In this document: in pieces, positions 35,037-45,959 of the stretch
Layout: each line of letters starts with the position of its first letter
How positions within the stretch are numbered: the stretch's first letter is position 1
From: Platanthera guangdongensis
Taxonomy: Eukaryota; Streptophyta; Magnoliopsida; Asparagales; Orchidaceae
Assembly (NCBI GenBank): GCA_039583875.1
Contig: CM077158.1
Location: 240,731,447-240,795,446, forward strand
Reading direction: 5' to 3'
DNA: 64,000 nucleotides
Notes under the pieces: model-generated
What the model saw: only the letters and a program-made list of their open reading frames with translations
Told to the model about the DNA's origin: nothing
The model's database searches: none
Program-made: the position numbers and the translations under genes

Positions 35037-35955
35037 CTCCCCCTTGAAGTGAGAAGTGGTGATCAAGCCCAGCAAGCTACGTAATCGCTGAAAAGGCCCC
35101 TTCGACATCGGCTTCGTGAAGATGTCAGCAAGATTATCTTCACTCCAAACATACCCGATCAGAAGAGATCCCTCCAACACCCTCTCCCTTATGAAGTGGT
35201 GTGCGATCTCAATATGCTTGGTCCTTGCGTGACATACTAGATTGTTTACCAGTTTGAGAGCACTCTCATTGTCACCCCGGAGTAAAGTAGGCTCTTGCAC
35301 TTCTTCATGAACATCCTCTACAAGCCTCCGCAACCAGATGGCTTCCCGAGCAGCCAAGGCCGAAGCCTTATACTCAGCTTTCGTAGTAGATACAGACACA
35401 GAATCCCGCTTCTTGCTACACCACGAAATACCAGCTGAACCACAAGTGAAAACATAACCCGAAGTTGATCTCCAATCATCCGAGTCACCACCATAGTCAG
35501 CGTCCGTGTATCCAAGCAAAGCAAAGTCCGCATCCCTACTATAGAGGAGTCCCATATCAGAAGTTGACTTGACATACTTCAAGATGTGTTTTGCCGCTAC
35601 CAGATGAGACTTCCTTGGTTCAGCCATAAACCGGCTTACTCGGCCAACAACATAAGCAATGTCTGGTCTTGTAATCATCAGGTAGATCAAACTCCCTACA
35701 AGAGCCCTGAACACCAAGGGATCAGGAAGAATCCTTCATTCATCTCGTCGAAGCTTCAACCCATGTTCCAGTGGAGTAGAGCAACACTTCCCTTCGCCCA
35801 TGCCGAATCGACTTACAATGCGATCCGCATAACCCTTTTGGCAAATGAGAATTCCGCACTCCTTCCTCTCCACTTCAAGACCGAGAAAGTGATGAAGCTC
35901 TCCCAAGTCTTTCATCTCGGACCTTCAAAGATAAGACAAGAGATCAGTTCAACTT
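35031..35955 (-). pseudogene. pol: Copia pol 3' end (RT tail and RNase H)
   Basis: The upstream part carries the RT tail (ERKECGILICQKGYADRIV and CSTPLEHGLK) and is broken by a stop near 35730. From 35717 an open frame runs to 35031: ALVGSLIYLMITRPDIAYVV, ILKYVKSTSDMGLLYS, YTDADYGGDSDDWRSTSGYV, STTKAEYKASALAAREAIW, KHIEIAHHFIRERV and VWSEDNLADIFTKPM. These are the copia RNase H motifs, including the catalytic aspartates in DADY and the conserved acidic and His positions. The RNase H part is uninterrupted. The frame ends a few bases inside the LTR. Confidence 0.88.
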
Positions 35956-36829
35956 AGGAATTTTTCACAAGTAATCAAAATGTCAAATACAAATGCTACT
36001 AGCAAACACCTATATAAAATAAACACTTAGAAATTCAGATATGATAAAATGATAATTTTATTTCACAATGAAGAATACAAGAAAGTGTTGATTTCAATAA
36101 ATCTTGAAACCGAGGCTATAAGTGAAAAATCTTTTCTGTGATTTTACCAGTCCTTCTCTCAAGGACCGTCCAACTATAGTTTATCTCTCCCTAGATACAG
36201 CCTCTAGCCTCCACTAGATCCCACTACCTAGTCGCAACACACAAGACGACGAATTACCCCATAAGCTGCACAAGGTCCTAGTCGTCACTCACAAGACGAC
36301 GAATTCTCTGCCGTTTACAAGAATAAATGAAAGAATATAAAAGTTGAAATATGAAATTAAAATTCCCTCTAGCTCTGTAGGAGATGATGAAGCGTCATGA
36401 AGATCAGCAAAGTTGAAGCACACGAACATCTCGTCTTCGCTCTTCAACTTTGAAGGAAGTTGAGAGTTGTCTGAAATTGTAGATGAATCGACTGAGAATG
36501 TACGAGAATGAAAGCTCCAGGAATTAGATTTCATTCACTGCTTCATAATTAATCTTTGAGATCTTCCAGTCCAATTTCAAATTGAGAACACACTGCCAGT
36601 AATGCTTCACACATCTTCCAGTCCTAACAACAACTAAGTAATGTTTGCTTTCATTGCTTCTATGGAGAAGAAGAAGCTTAAGATTGACCCCATGTGTAAA
36701 TATGACAGTCTTAAGTTAATGCGACATAATAAGTATCACTTGTCAAAACATTAATAGCACAACAATATATCAATTCCATTGGAAGACATGATATTACCCA
36801 AGGAAACATTAACAACTAACATTTCGTAT
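35956..36829. other. AT-rich DNA, no gene recognised
   Basis: It contains a local direct repeat (acacaagacgacgaatt at about 36240 and, with one difference, at 36289). No coding signal is visible. Confidence 0.5.
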
Positions 36830-36838
36830 AATAAAATT

Positions 36839-37885
36839 TCGGATTTTTGGCGGAATGCACCCCAAATTTTGTGAGTTTGGCAAAATGCACTCCGAATATT
36901 TAAATTTGGTGGAATGCACCCCCGAATTTCAGTTTATTGCCAGAATGCACCCCGAGCTAGGGCATTTCGGTCATTTCCTCTCATTTTGGGGTTTTAGGTT
37001 TGCTCATTGCTAAAGCACACTCCTAATTTCAACTTCTCCTCCTTCCCATGACGACGCTGCTCCCATTTTGCCTCTCCCACGACGCCGTTCCTCCCCGTTT
37101 CATCTTCTCTTTCACATGAAGGCACTGCATATGCCAAATTCCACTCTCCTATGGCGTTGCTTCTCCCGATTTCGACCTCTCCCTCCTCTGACGGCGCTGC
37201 TTCTCCCGATTTCAAATCCTCCTCCTTCCCGTGACGGCGCTGCTCCCGATTTAGTCTCTCCCACGACGTCGCTCCTCCCAGTTTCATCTTCTATTTCACC
37301 TGAAGGCGTTGCATCTGCCAAATTTCACTCTCACACAGCGCTGCTTTTCCCGATTTCAAATCCTCCTCCTTCCCGTGACGGCGCTGCAGGTACTGAAGTT
37401 TAATGTTGTTTTGAAGCAAATTTTGCATTTGGAAGGTGGCTACACATAAGGATTGACTGGTTCAAATGTTTTTTTATTTGGAACAAATTATGAATTTTTA
37501 TGTAGTCGTATGCTCAAGACATGTGTCCTTCATTTGCTAAGTTCTGTGAACATTTTAGTTCAAATATTGTCTATTTTTATGTATTTTATGAAAACTGTTA
37601 TTTGTTGTACTATTACTTTCTAAATTTTCAAAGCCGAAAATTCAAAATTTATTCGGGCACAGTGAATTCTTCACGTTGATGCAAGTTCGATAGTGTTGCC
37701 TTCACCCGGTGATATCCCACAAATTTGCTTAAGTTGAGACCAAAACCAAAATACCCCTAAAAAATGAGCTCGGGGTGCATTCTGCCAATAAACTGAAATT
37801 CGGGGGTGCATTCCGCCAAATTTAAATATTCTGGGTGCATTTTGCCGAACTCATAAAATTCGAGGGTGCATTCCGCCAAAATACC
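36839..37885. mobile_element. Non-autonomous Mutator-like element, 9-bp TSD AATAAAATT
   Basis: Inverted arms of about 115 bp (36839-36956 and 37768-37885) carry the repeated word ggcggaatgcaccc. Direct 9-bp copies of AATAAAATT lie at 36830-36838 and 37886-37894. A 9-bp duplication with long TIRs fits the Mutator superfamily. The interior starts with a GC-rich block (37034-37390) in which a unit of about 170 bp (ttctcccgatttc, gtgacggcgctgct) is duplicated; this may be captured sequence. No transposase is present. Confidence 0.85.
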
Positions 37886-38160
37886 AATAAAATTCATATA
37901 TGTGATGATATGAAAAAATGAACACCTCAATCACTGTAAAAATAATCAAACATTTTCAATTTCATTCTATCTTCTATTTGCAACTGCAACAACAAAGAAA
38001 AAATATGTGGAGATGTTGTCTAGCATATAGATAATATGACATTTTGCCACGCATTTGTTTAAAATAAATGAAAATTGCTTTTCAAATAGGTTAGAGAAAT
38101 GAAATTGAAGTAAAATTGTAGAGGAAAAGAAACAGGGATAAGCTAAAGCAGCAGCTCTTA

Positions 38161-38650
38161 TATGGATATTGACAGCCCAGAGATAATAGTAGCTCAAAAA
38201 ATGACTATTGACATCCCGATGGATATTGACAGTACAAAAATTAAGTTTTTAAAATACATTTTTAGAAAAAATGTTCAACATGAAAGTTGTAGATCTCAAC
38301 GAGATATTCAACTTTTATGTCGAACATTTTTTCTAAAAATGTAATATAAAATGCCTATTTTCAAAAGGCGCGGAATCCGGACGGAACTCGCAAAATTCCT
38401 CCCGGATTCTGCGCCTTTTGAAAATAGACCTGCTATATGGTATTTTTAGAAAAAGTATTCAACATAAAAGTTGTAGATCTCGTCGAGATCTACAACTTTT
38501 ATGTTGAACACTTTTTCTAAAAATGTGATATCGTAGATCTTTTTTTAAAAGATGCGTGTTTAACATTTGGGCTGCTATTAGCGGCATATGTGTTTTTTAT
38601 TATTTTGTCGGGCTGCTAATAGCCAAAGCTGGGCTGCCAATATAAATGCC
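38161..38650. mobile_element. MITE with nested hairpins
   Basis: The left end (ggatattgacagcccag) and right end (ctgggctgccaatat) are imperfect inverted repeats. Inside are three further hairpins: ttttagaaaaaatgttcaac with its complement, aaaggcgcggaatccgg with its complement, and agatctcgtcgagatct. The inner word catgaaagttgtagat is shared with the element at 2438-2848. Confidence 0.7.
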
Positions 38651-39084
38651 CTTTAAAAAGGGCAAGCGCGGGTGAGGAGATACCGACAAAGCTATAAATT
38701 ATAATAGCAGAGAATCGAGTGATCGTGAATGGATCTTCCTTCATCTTGTCGGCATTTTCTGGTGGAATCGGGGACGATGACGGGTAAGAAGGCGAAGAAG
38801 TGGAGAATCTGATGCGGGGAGTAATTTCAGAGGCATTTTCAGGAGGAATAGGCGATGATGGCTGTGAAGAATTCTATGGAGTGCGGAAGATACATTTGTT
38901 TTCTCGCTAAATCAGCGACGGTGATCGGGATGAAGGAGGAGAAGGAGAGCGGAAGCCGCTGCGTCTGGGAGAAATGTCGGGTGGCCTGAATTCATAGGCG
39001 GAGGTACGGAGACGACGAGGCGGCCGGCCGGAGAGGAGCCGGCTTCGTTGAAGGTGGGCGTGAGTGCATGCGCGTGATAAACCC

Positions 39085-39295
39085 TTCCACGGGGGCATTT
39101 TGGGCATAATTTAGGGTTTAGGGGCATTTTAAACCAAACTTTTTTTACGGCATTTTGGGCATAAGAGGGGCATTTTGGGCACAACTTTGAACGGTACATT
39201 TTGGGCACAATTTTTATTCAGGGGCATTTTTGGAACAACTTTATGAATATTTTGGGAACAACTTTTCTCCCGTAGCATTTTGGGCGCAACTTTTT
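39085..39295. repeat. Degenerate tandem repeat (ggcattttgggcacaac)
   Basis: About seven imperfect copies of ggggcattttgggcacaact occur at intervals of about 25-35 bp. Confidence 0.75.
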
Positions 39296-39524
39296 AGGCT
39301 TCATTTGGTTCGGCGGTGGCGGGTCGATCCGGCGGGTGGAAACAGAGTGTTCGAACCGGAGGGGGAGGTGACTGCTCCAAACTGAGCTTTTCGGGGTGTT
39401 TCTCAAGGTGGACGAGTGAGCGGGTGGAAACGGAGCAAACGCCATCAAAAGTTCATTTATTTACCCGCCTTCTGACAGCGTTTGCCCCAAACAGAGCGAC
39501 GAAACGCCGAACCTAATAAAGCCT
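39292..39524. mobile_element. MITE with 21-bp TIR
   Basis: Left TAGGCTTCATTTGGTTCGGCG and the complement of the right end differ at two positions. The interior is GC-rich and non-coding. The target duplication is short or unclear. Confidence 0.7.
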
Positions 39525-39839
39525 AAACATACAAAAGAGTAACTGTCATTTTCTCCACCACACGCGAAACTAGCCTACTGGGAGAAAATGGTCATTTTCT
39601 CCACCACACGCTCCTTCCCAACAGGCTAGTTCTGCGTCTCCCAATCAGCTCCGCCACCATCTTCGTTTCCGACACAATTTCATCCGCCTCAATCGCCGCT
39701 CCCCCCACCACAGCCTAGTTTCGTCTCCTCAAAGAGTACGACCGCGACAAAGCTCTCTCCACCATTTCCTCCGTGCTCAACCCCTCTTCCTCTCCGGCCT
39801 CCAGCCCCTACGCCATCAATCTTACCATCCGCCGCTTTG

Positions 39840-40004
39840 CGGCTGCCTGTCGATTTACCCACATTTAATGTGAAAAACATGAACCAAGCCTTCCATGGGA
39901 CCCCTGAGGATGTGCTAGAGTCCATTCCAAACTTAAAGGCTCCCCGGTTTGAAGTCGGACACGATGACCACACTTCTGGTCAAGTTGAGATGCTGAAAGC
40001 TTGA
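39840..40004 (+). pseudogene. Short coding-like fragment of unknown family
   Basis: An open frame reads RLPVDLPTFNVKNMNQAFHG, then TPEDVLESIPNLKAPRFEVG and HDDHTSGQVEMLKA before TGA. The composition looks like real protein, but I do not recognise it and no partner exon is visible. Confidence 0.3.
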
Positions 40005-40416
40005 AGTGATGAAATTCAGTTCAAATGTTTTATCAGGGTGATCCATTGGTGCATCAATATCACACATGTAAGTTACCCAACCAAGATTTTTCTATATTAA
40101 ATATTCTCTCAAGCTAAGAGGTACTCCATTTTGTTTTTGTTCAGCAAATTTTTCATGTCATTTCTATTGATTTTTCTTGGGATTGTTGCATAATCATAAC
40201 ATTAGATTAGGAATGCACACTGTTTTCTTCCTCCCTGAGGATCACATTGACATTCTTCATCTTACTTTTGCACTTTTTAGAGTTATCATACTTGGCCAAT
40301 TTGATGATTACTATAATAATTAATGATGAGTGTTATTTTTTTTATTTTTGTTGTTATTTATTTTAAATTTTGGATAGTTTGACATCTGCTTGTTGGCAAG
40401 TTTGGCCAATCTCTAA

Positions 40417-40546
40417 GGCTCCGTTTGGGAGGACTTATTTTCACCGGTCAAGCGGTCACGATCGCATGAATCAGGTCTTAATTAAGGACATGTTCATGCG
40501 TTCGTGACCACTTGATCGATAAAAATAAACCCTCCCAAACGGAGCC
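40417..40546. mobile_element. 130-bp MITE with TAA target duplication
   Basis: GGCTCCGTTTGGGAGG and CCTCCCAAACGGAGCC are exact inverted complements, bounded by TAA at 40414-40416 and 40547-40549. A second inverted pair (cggtcaagcggtcacg... and ...cgtgaccacttgatcg) lies inside. It is PIF/Harbinger-like, in the same family style as 30946-31128. Confidence 0.88.
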
Positions 40547-40549
40547 TAA

Positions 40550-42360
40550 ATCTTTTTGTAATATGATTTAATGTTGTTCACACAATGATTATTAAATATA
40601 ATACCAAATCAAACCTATTAATTATATACCATTACGCAAGAGATGTTTGACGATCTTGATTGATGGAGATCCATCAGATCATGCATCAGGAGGGGTTCGC
40701 CGCAACACGGGACCCGAATTCGTGTATTCACGTAGGAGGGCTTGATCGGATCGCCAATCCGACTCCGCGGATGTGTTTGGATCCGTGTTGCTATGATGGT
40801 TGCTATTGAAAGAGTTTTGACCAAATGCTCTCATCGATTGTGTCAATGACATATTGCCAAAAAAGCTCCAACTAAAGTGCCGACATTTTACAGTCTATAT
40901 TTTTTTAGGAAAAATAAAGAGACTAAAGAATGTTAAAGTACAAGAGAAAGTTGTCAACATATCATGCAGTCAAGAAGAAGATATATTATATATTAGCACA
41001 ATCATTCATAATTTGAATGATCCAATATCATTACCAATTATTGCAGAGCCATTCAATTGTACCGCATTTGATTACTACTAAAATGTAATAAAAGTTATAG
41101 TAAAAATAATAATATTTTTTGAAGTTACTTACTTTGGAAGACAGATAATATTTCATAAGCTATTTCCGCCCTAAATTTAGGAACTTGTTTCTCCCACAAC
41201 TTGCTGGCAGGACATTTCGCAGAAGACGTCGAGCATAAAAACTCTATATACTTCATCACGTAGACACCGCAATCTACATAGTTTTTGTGTTGGGTATCCT
41301 TTCGTTGAAATTATATTCCAAAGTTTGAAATCAACATTACATTTCTCTTGCATCATATCTCTTAGCACTTGAATCTGCTAACACAAAAATTCATTTTAAT
41401 AGGGCTCTATGGGCAAGCTTGGGCTAACATAAATTAAAGTACTTTACACTAGCTAGAATGCCAAATTTCAGCTAGAATGCTGAATTTCCAAGAGAACTAT
41501 TTATATCCTCCTACTCTAGGTGTTGTTGTGGCTGCTCCTATTTCATCTCATCCTCTGTCTCCTTCCATTTTTTCTAATGTGGAGGAGCCTTCTACTTTTA
41601 TTGACAGGATTCATTGGGAGCCTGCCCCAAAAAACTTCAAGGAGCCTCGCTTGCCCATGGGGGCATATGGGGTCATCTGGCCCGTGGGCCTGCAGGATGG
41701 GCTTTTAGCTAGGCCTTAGCCTAATTAATTTGATTTGGGCTCCTAATTTATTCTTTAGGGCTTAAGTTTGACTAAGGTTGACTTAAGGGGTTGACTTGGT
41801 CAACTGCTGTATGGTCTGGTCCAGTGTGTGTGTCTTGAGTCGCTTGACACCACCCGATGTTGGCTGGGTCCTGGTGATGCCTTAATTGGGCCAATTTTGT
41901 CAATAGATGTGATTTTGACCAATTTAGGGCTAAGTTTGACTTTGGTTAAATTAGTCAAATTGATGACCCCATGATGGGGCTTAGGGTCAATTGGGTCCCT
42001 TATGATGTCCTAAGAGTAGGGGTAAGGTCAATTTCATGTTTTGTGGGCCAATTGGACCTAATGATGAAGGATTGGTCTATGTTGACCTAAAAGGTACTTT
42101 GGTTAATTTGTCCAATTTGGTGACCCTATGACGAGGATTTTGGGTCACTTGGGTTTCTCTTAGGGTTATGGATCTATTAGTGAGATCAATTTGAGTTTGT
42201 GAGTCCAATTTGGAGTTAATTGGCCTAAGATGACGTGTGCACCTTTAGGGTGCTTATAGCAATTTCCTATGTTCTAACTAACTTGGGGTCATCTCATGAC
42301 CTCTACTCACAACTCAAGCCCTAAACCTAACCCAAGAAGGTCTAGAAGTGAGGGGGATGT
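40550..42360. other. AT-rich DNA, no gene recognised
   Basis: Short open frames at 40854-41081 and 41477-41719 have no recognisable pattern. From about 41750 to 42300 the sequence is rich in the words ttgacttag, ggtcaattggg and gaccctatga, which suggests a decayed repeat. Confidence 0.45.
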
Positions 42361-42364
42361 TACA

Positions 42365-42840
42365 AAAAGCCTGGTGGTTTCCTGAATTCATTACCGATAC
42401 CGGAGTGGAAGTTTGATAACATATCTATGTAATTCGTGCACAGCTTGCCGAGATTGCACGGTGTGCCCCAAAGCATCGTAAGTGACCAAGACGGGCATTT
42501 CATTTCGAATATAGGCTAATCCACCAATTGTTGGGTGCCAAGCTGAAGTTTAGTACGGCCTTTCATCCGCAAATGAATGGTCAGACCGAGAGGGTAAACA
42601 GGATAATGGAGGATTTGCTCCGTATGTGCGTCTTTGACTTCGAGAAGAGGTGGGAGGACCATCTCTATATAATCAAATTTGCATATAATAATAGCTACCA
42701 AGCATGTATTAAAATGGAGCCCTTCGAGGCCTTATACTGTAGGAAGTGTCGTACTCCATTTGCTTGGGTAGAAACTGGTGAATCGAAGCTGGTAGGACAC
42801 AGAGCTTGCCACAGGATGGTCAGTAATACATGAACGTTTA
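42365..42840 (+). pseudogene. Gypsy integrase fragment with internal deletion
   Basis: Plus-strand reading gives [20 protein letters not shown], then jumps to LPRLHGVPQSIVSDQDGHF. After a frame change it continues [42 protein letters not shown] and ETGESKLVG. These are the integrase core motifs of the same gypsy lineage as the minus-strand element at 43615-53116. The part between the first two blocks is deleted and stop codons are present. No LTR flanks it. Confidence 0.8.
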
Positions 42841-42899
42841 CCCTTGCGAAGTACAATGGTAAGTCAGAGGAGGGAAGAATATCACCTGCCAGAAACCGA

Positions 42900-43614
42900 C
42901 AAACGGCCACGATTCACTTCAGAATTCAGTTTACGAGACTTACCGTCGCGCGGTAGAATGTTACCGCTTGAGCGTTAGCTTGTCCCACAAGCCACCGTTT
43001 AAAACCTCCAATCACACGCTGACATGTGACCACGTCATAACTGCTCTGCGTCTCCGGCGGGCCTCCGCCAGCCTGGTTCTTGGTTGTCGTCAATTCTCCG
43101 CCATCTAAACGTGTTCTCTCCATCGTTGCCATAAATTATGTGGGTAACCACCCACGTAACCGCCCACATGATCTCCCATAATGAGGGAAATGCGTAGTCA
43201 AAAATAGAATTGCGTTGTGGCTAGTAAAATTATAAAATAATATGCACATAATGCGCCATGAAATCGGGTTATAAATAATGATCATGCTGGTTATAGGCTG
43301 CGGATAGTCACATAAACGTCATAATCACCAATGAAGCCTATAAATAGTGCTTCAGATCCTTCATTATTCTCATTCTCTACTCAATCGGAAAATCCTCCTA
43401 CGGATTTTATCTCTCCTTCCTCATTCATCTTCTTCATTTCATTCTCCCTCTTTGAAGATCTTCAAGCATTCCTTGAAGATCTCCTTCGTCAAAGCCTCCT
43501 TCGAAGATATTCATCTTCTCTTTTCCGCCCGGAAAATCCTCATATAGAATTTCCCACTCCTCCTCCTACGAAATTTATTTCTCCTCCACTTCTATTCCTC
43601 GTGCGCACTCGCTC
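42900..43614 (+). repeat. Possible LTR (left part) interrupted by the gypsy insertion
   Basis: A TATA box, CCTATAAATAG, lies at 43337-43347, followed by pyrimidine-rich UTR-like sequence up to the gypsy insertion. The continuation after the insertion (53122 onward) ends near a PBS at 54858. This fits one LTR of about 2.5 kb on the plus strand. Its left end is not resolved. Confidence 0.35.
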
Positions 43615-45926
43615 TGTAACACCCCCTATCCGTCGCATAGCATATAACAGTAGGTCCGGCCGGGGCCCGACGACGTATGCCACAGACAGACCGGGTGGTT
43701 ACTCATGGAAACCATCCAACCAATCTCAACGTCCTACACAGAGAATTCTAGCGGAAGCAGTTTATAAAAGTTGCAAATAAGAACCCAGCATTAAAACATG
43801 AATGTCCACTAATCCAAAATAGGAATGTTATACAAATACCAACACAAGCCTTAAGGCCTTACAAAATGTTTCACTTAATATTACATGATTTACAAACCAC
43901 AGAATGCAGGCCGGTCATACATGAATAAAACAGTAAACACTTCCAATTAGGCCTTCGAGGGCCGGCTTCGCACTTGGGCTTTAGCCCGCTATTGACCGCT
44001 TGGTCCAGCAGCACCTGCAAGCGACAAACCACCGCACGGTGGCAAAACAAGGCAACGGTCAACATTGCTGACCAAATTATTACGATGCCGCCCCCAACTC
44101 GGGGCGGCGATGCTCCTTCCCTGCATTTCATTAGCATAAGCGAGCAATATATAACAATATTCACTTCATCACAGACGTTGGCTCGCACGGCCACACGCCC
44201 CGTGCTCTCAGGGCACATTCTCGGTGAACTGGTCGATGTCACGTCAATTAAAGCCATAGACATTCCAGACTCACCACCGCCACTTTGACGGCCAAACCTA
44301 TGAGCATTTTGTCTTCCTGGCCTGGGTCACGACAATTTAAGCCATTGACCGCCGAAGACCCTAATCTGTGCCAAAGGCAAGTGCCACGTACCCTTAGGTC
44401 TCTTTAACCGAACGACATAGAACAGGTACGGTTCCATCTAACCCGTGCTCACATCGCAATGACAATTTAAGCCATTTGCGCGGGTCAAACTTCCACCGAG
44501 TCCCATTTCCATCACAATTCACATAACCCGGTTATGTTCAAGTTGGTTCTCAGGCTACCAAGTTGGCAAGATCTCGCATCCGCCCAGTTTTCCGGGTGCA
44601 CCTTTGGGTTAATCCCCAAGGCTCCCTGCTGCAATCTACCGCGTAGAAAACCCGAAAAACAACCAATAGCACAGAGTCTTCTCCGGCATTTATGCAATGC
44701 AACATCACCGATCTAGACCAACATGTCCGGGTAGGCTTCACACATCATGCCTATGTCCGTTCTCGCTTACGGACTCTATACAACGGGGACTTCACATATC
44801 TACCCGAAGGAACGCCTCCAACTCTCCGCAAACTCGCGGGAGCGGGCTTCCTATGCAAAGAAGGAGAGCTACTCATGCTTAAGAAGAGAATCGTTACCCT
44901 AGCGTTCCTCTTTGGCGCCATGGAAAAGTAAGCGGATGAAAAGCACCGCACTAGCTTTGCCTCCGTGGATCTGAAGTCGGCTCGCGATTTGGAGCTTCGA
45001 AGCTCCCCCAATGGCCGGATCTAGCTCCTTCTTCCTTCCTGGGCTCTCCTCTCTCTCTAAGCTTTTAGAAAGATGATAAATTATGAAAAGTGAGGGTTTC
45101 TAAGTCCAATCCCGGGTATATCCCTTCAGGAACAACCCCCAGCCGTTGGATCATCAATTAAAGAAATGAACGGCTTTGATTCGGGACTGAAATGCCCAAT
45201 CTGGACCGCACACGGCCTAACACACGCCCGTGTCCAGGGCTGTGTGCCTCATTCGCCGTCAAAATCGGCTCGCCTAGAACCTCACACGGGTATCGAACAC
45301 GCCCGTGTTCGACCTGACACGCCCGTGTTCCACCTGACACGGCCGTGTGGCCGGCCGTGTACCCCCATCATTTTTCCCCGAAAACAACCCGAGCACTGCA
45401 CGGGTTCTAGGACACGCCCGTGTCCTTGCCCATGTCACCTCAACACGCCTGGGCTCCAGGCCCTATACACGGTCTCGACACTCGACACTTCATCGAGCGA
45501 AGATCGTCGACCTAATGACACGACCTTGGACACGCCCGTGTCCTATGCCGTGTGTCTTGTCTCGACACATCGTCGAGCAGAGTATCGACATCCCGGGACG
45601 AGTGTCGACACGGGTCGACATGCCCTGCGACACGCCTGTGTAGCAGGCCGTGTGCCATGTCTCGACACTTCGTCGAACGCAGAGTGTCGACTTCGCAGGC
45701 TAAGTGTCGACACGGGTCGACACGCCCTGCGACACGCCCGTGTCGCAGGCCGTCTGCCCAGTCTCGACACAATGTCGAGCTCAAAATGTCGACTACCCGG
45801 CTAAGTGTCGACACACGCTTGACACGCCCTGCGACACGCCCATGTCCCAGGCCGTGTGTCTTTAGCCAGAACCCAAAACTGGCCCAAAACGTCCCCCGTC
45901 GCTCCTTTGAGTTTCAGGGCGTTACA
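43615..45926 (-). repeat. Gypsy 3' LTR (2312 bp)
   Basis: Plus-strand ends are TGTAACACC and GGGCGTTACA. The part at 45190-45870 is filled with the palindromic word ACACGCCCGTGT and words such as tcgacac and gtcgag. Confidence 0.93.
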
Positions 45927-45959
45927 ACTCTCCCCCTCTTAAAAGAATTTCGTCCTCGA

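Larger units (their letters stand above)
33417..35955 (-). mobile_element. Truncated copia element: 3' LTR plus RT/RNase H end
   Basis: On the minus strand, pol sequence from about 35955 runs to a stop at 35031, followed by a long LTR. The polypurine tract CAAGGGGGAG abuts the LTR start at 35036. Everything upstream (5' LTR, gag, protease, integrase and most of RT) is missing, with an abrupt junction near 35955. The LTR is homologous to 1-1301. Confidence 0.88.

Noticed and set aside
44512..44931. Small frames repeated at 51711-52138
   Set aside because: They lie inside the two gypsy LTR copies and have no coding signature.
45166..45814. Long frames with repeated His/Thr/Arg words
   Set aside because: They are translations of the palindromic repeats in the gypsy LTR, and the same frames recur in the other LTR.
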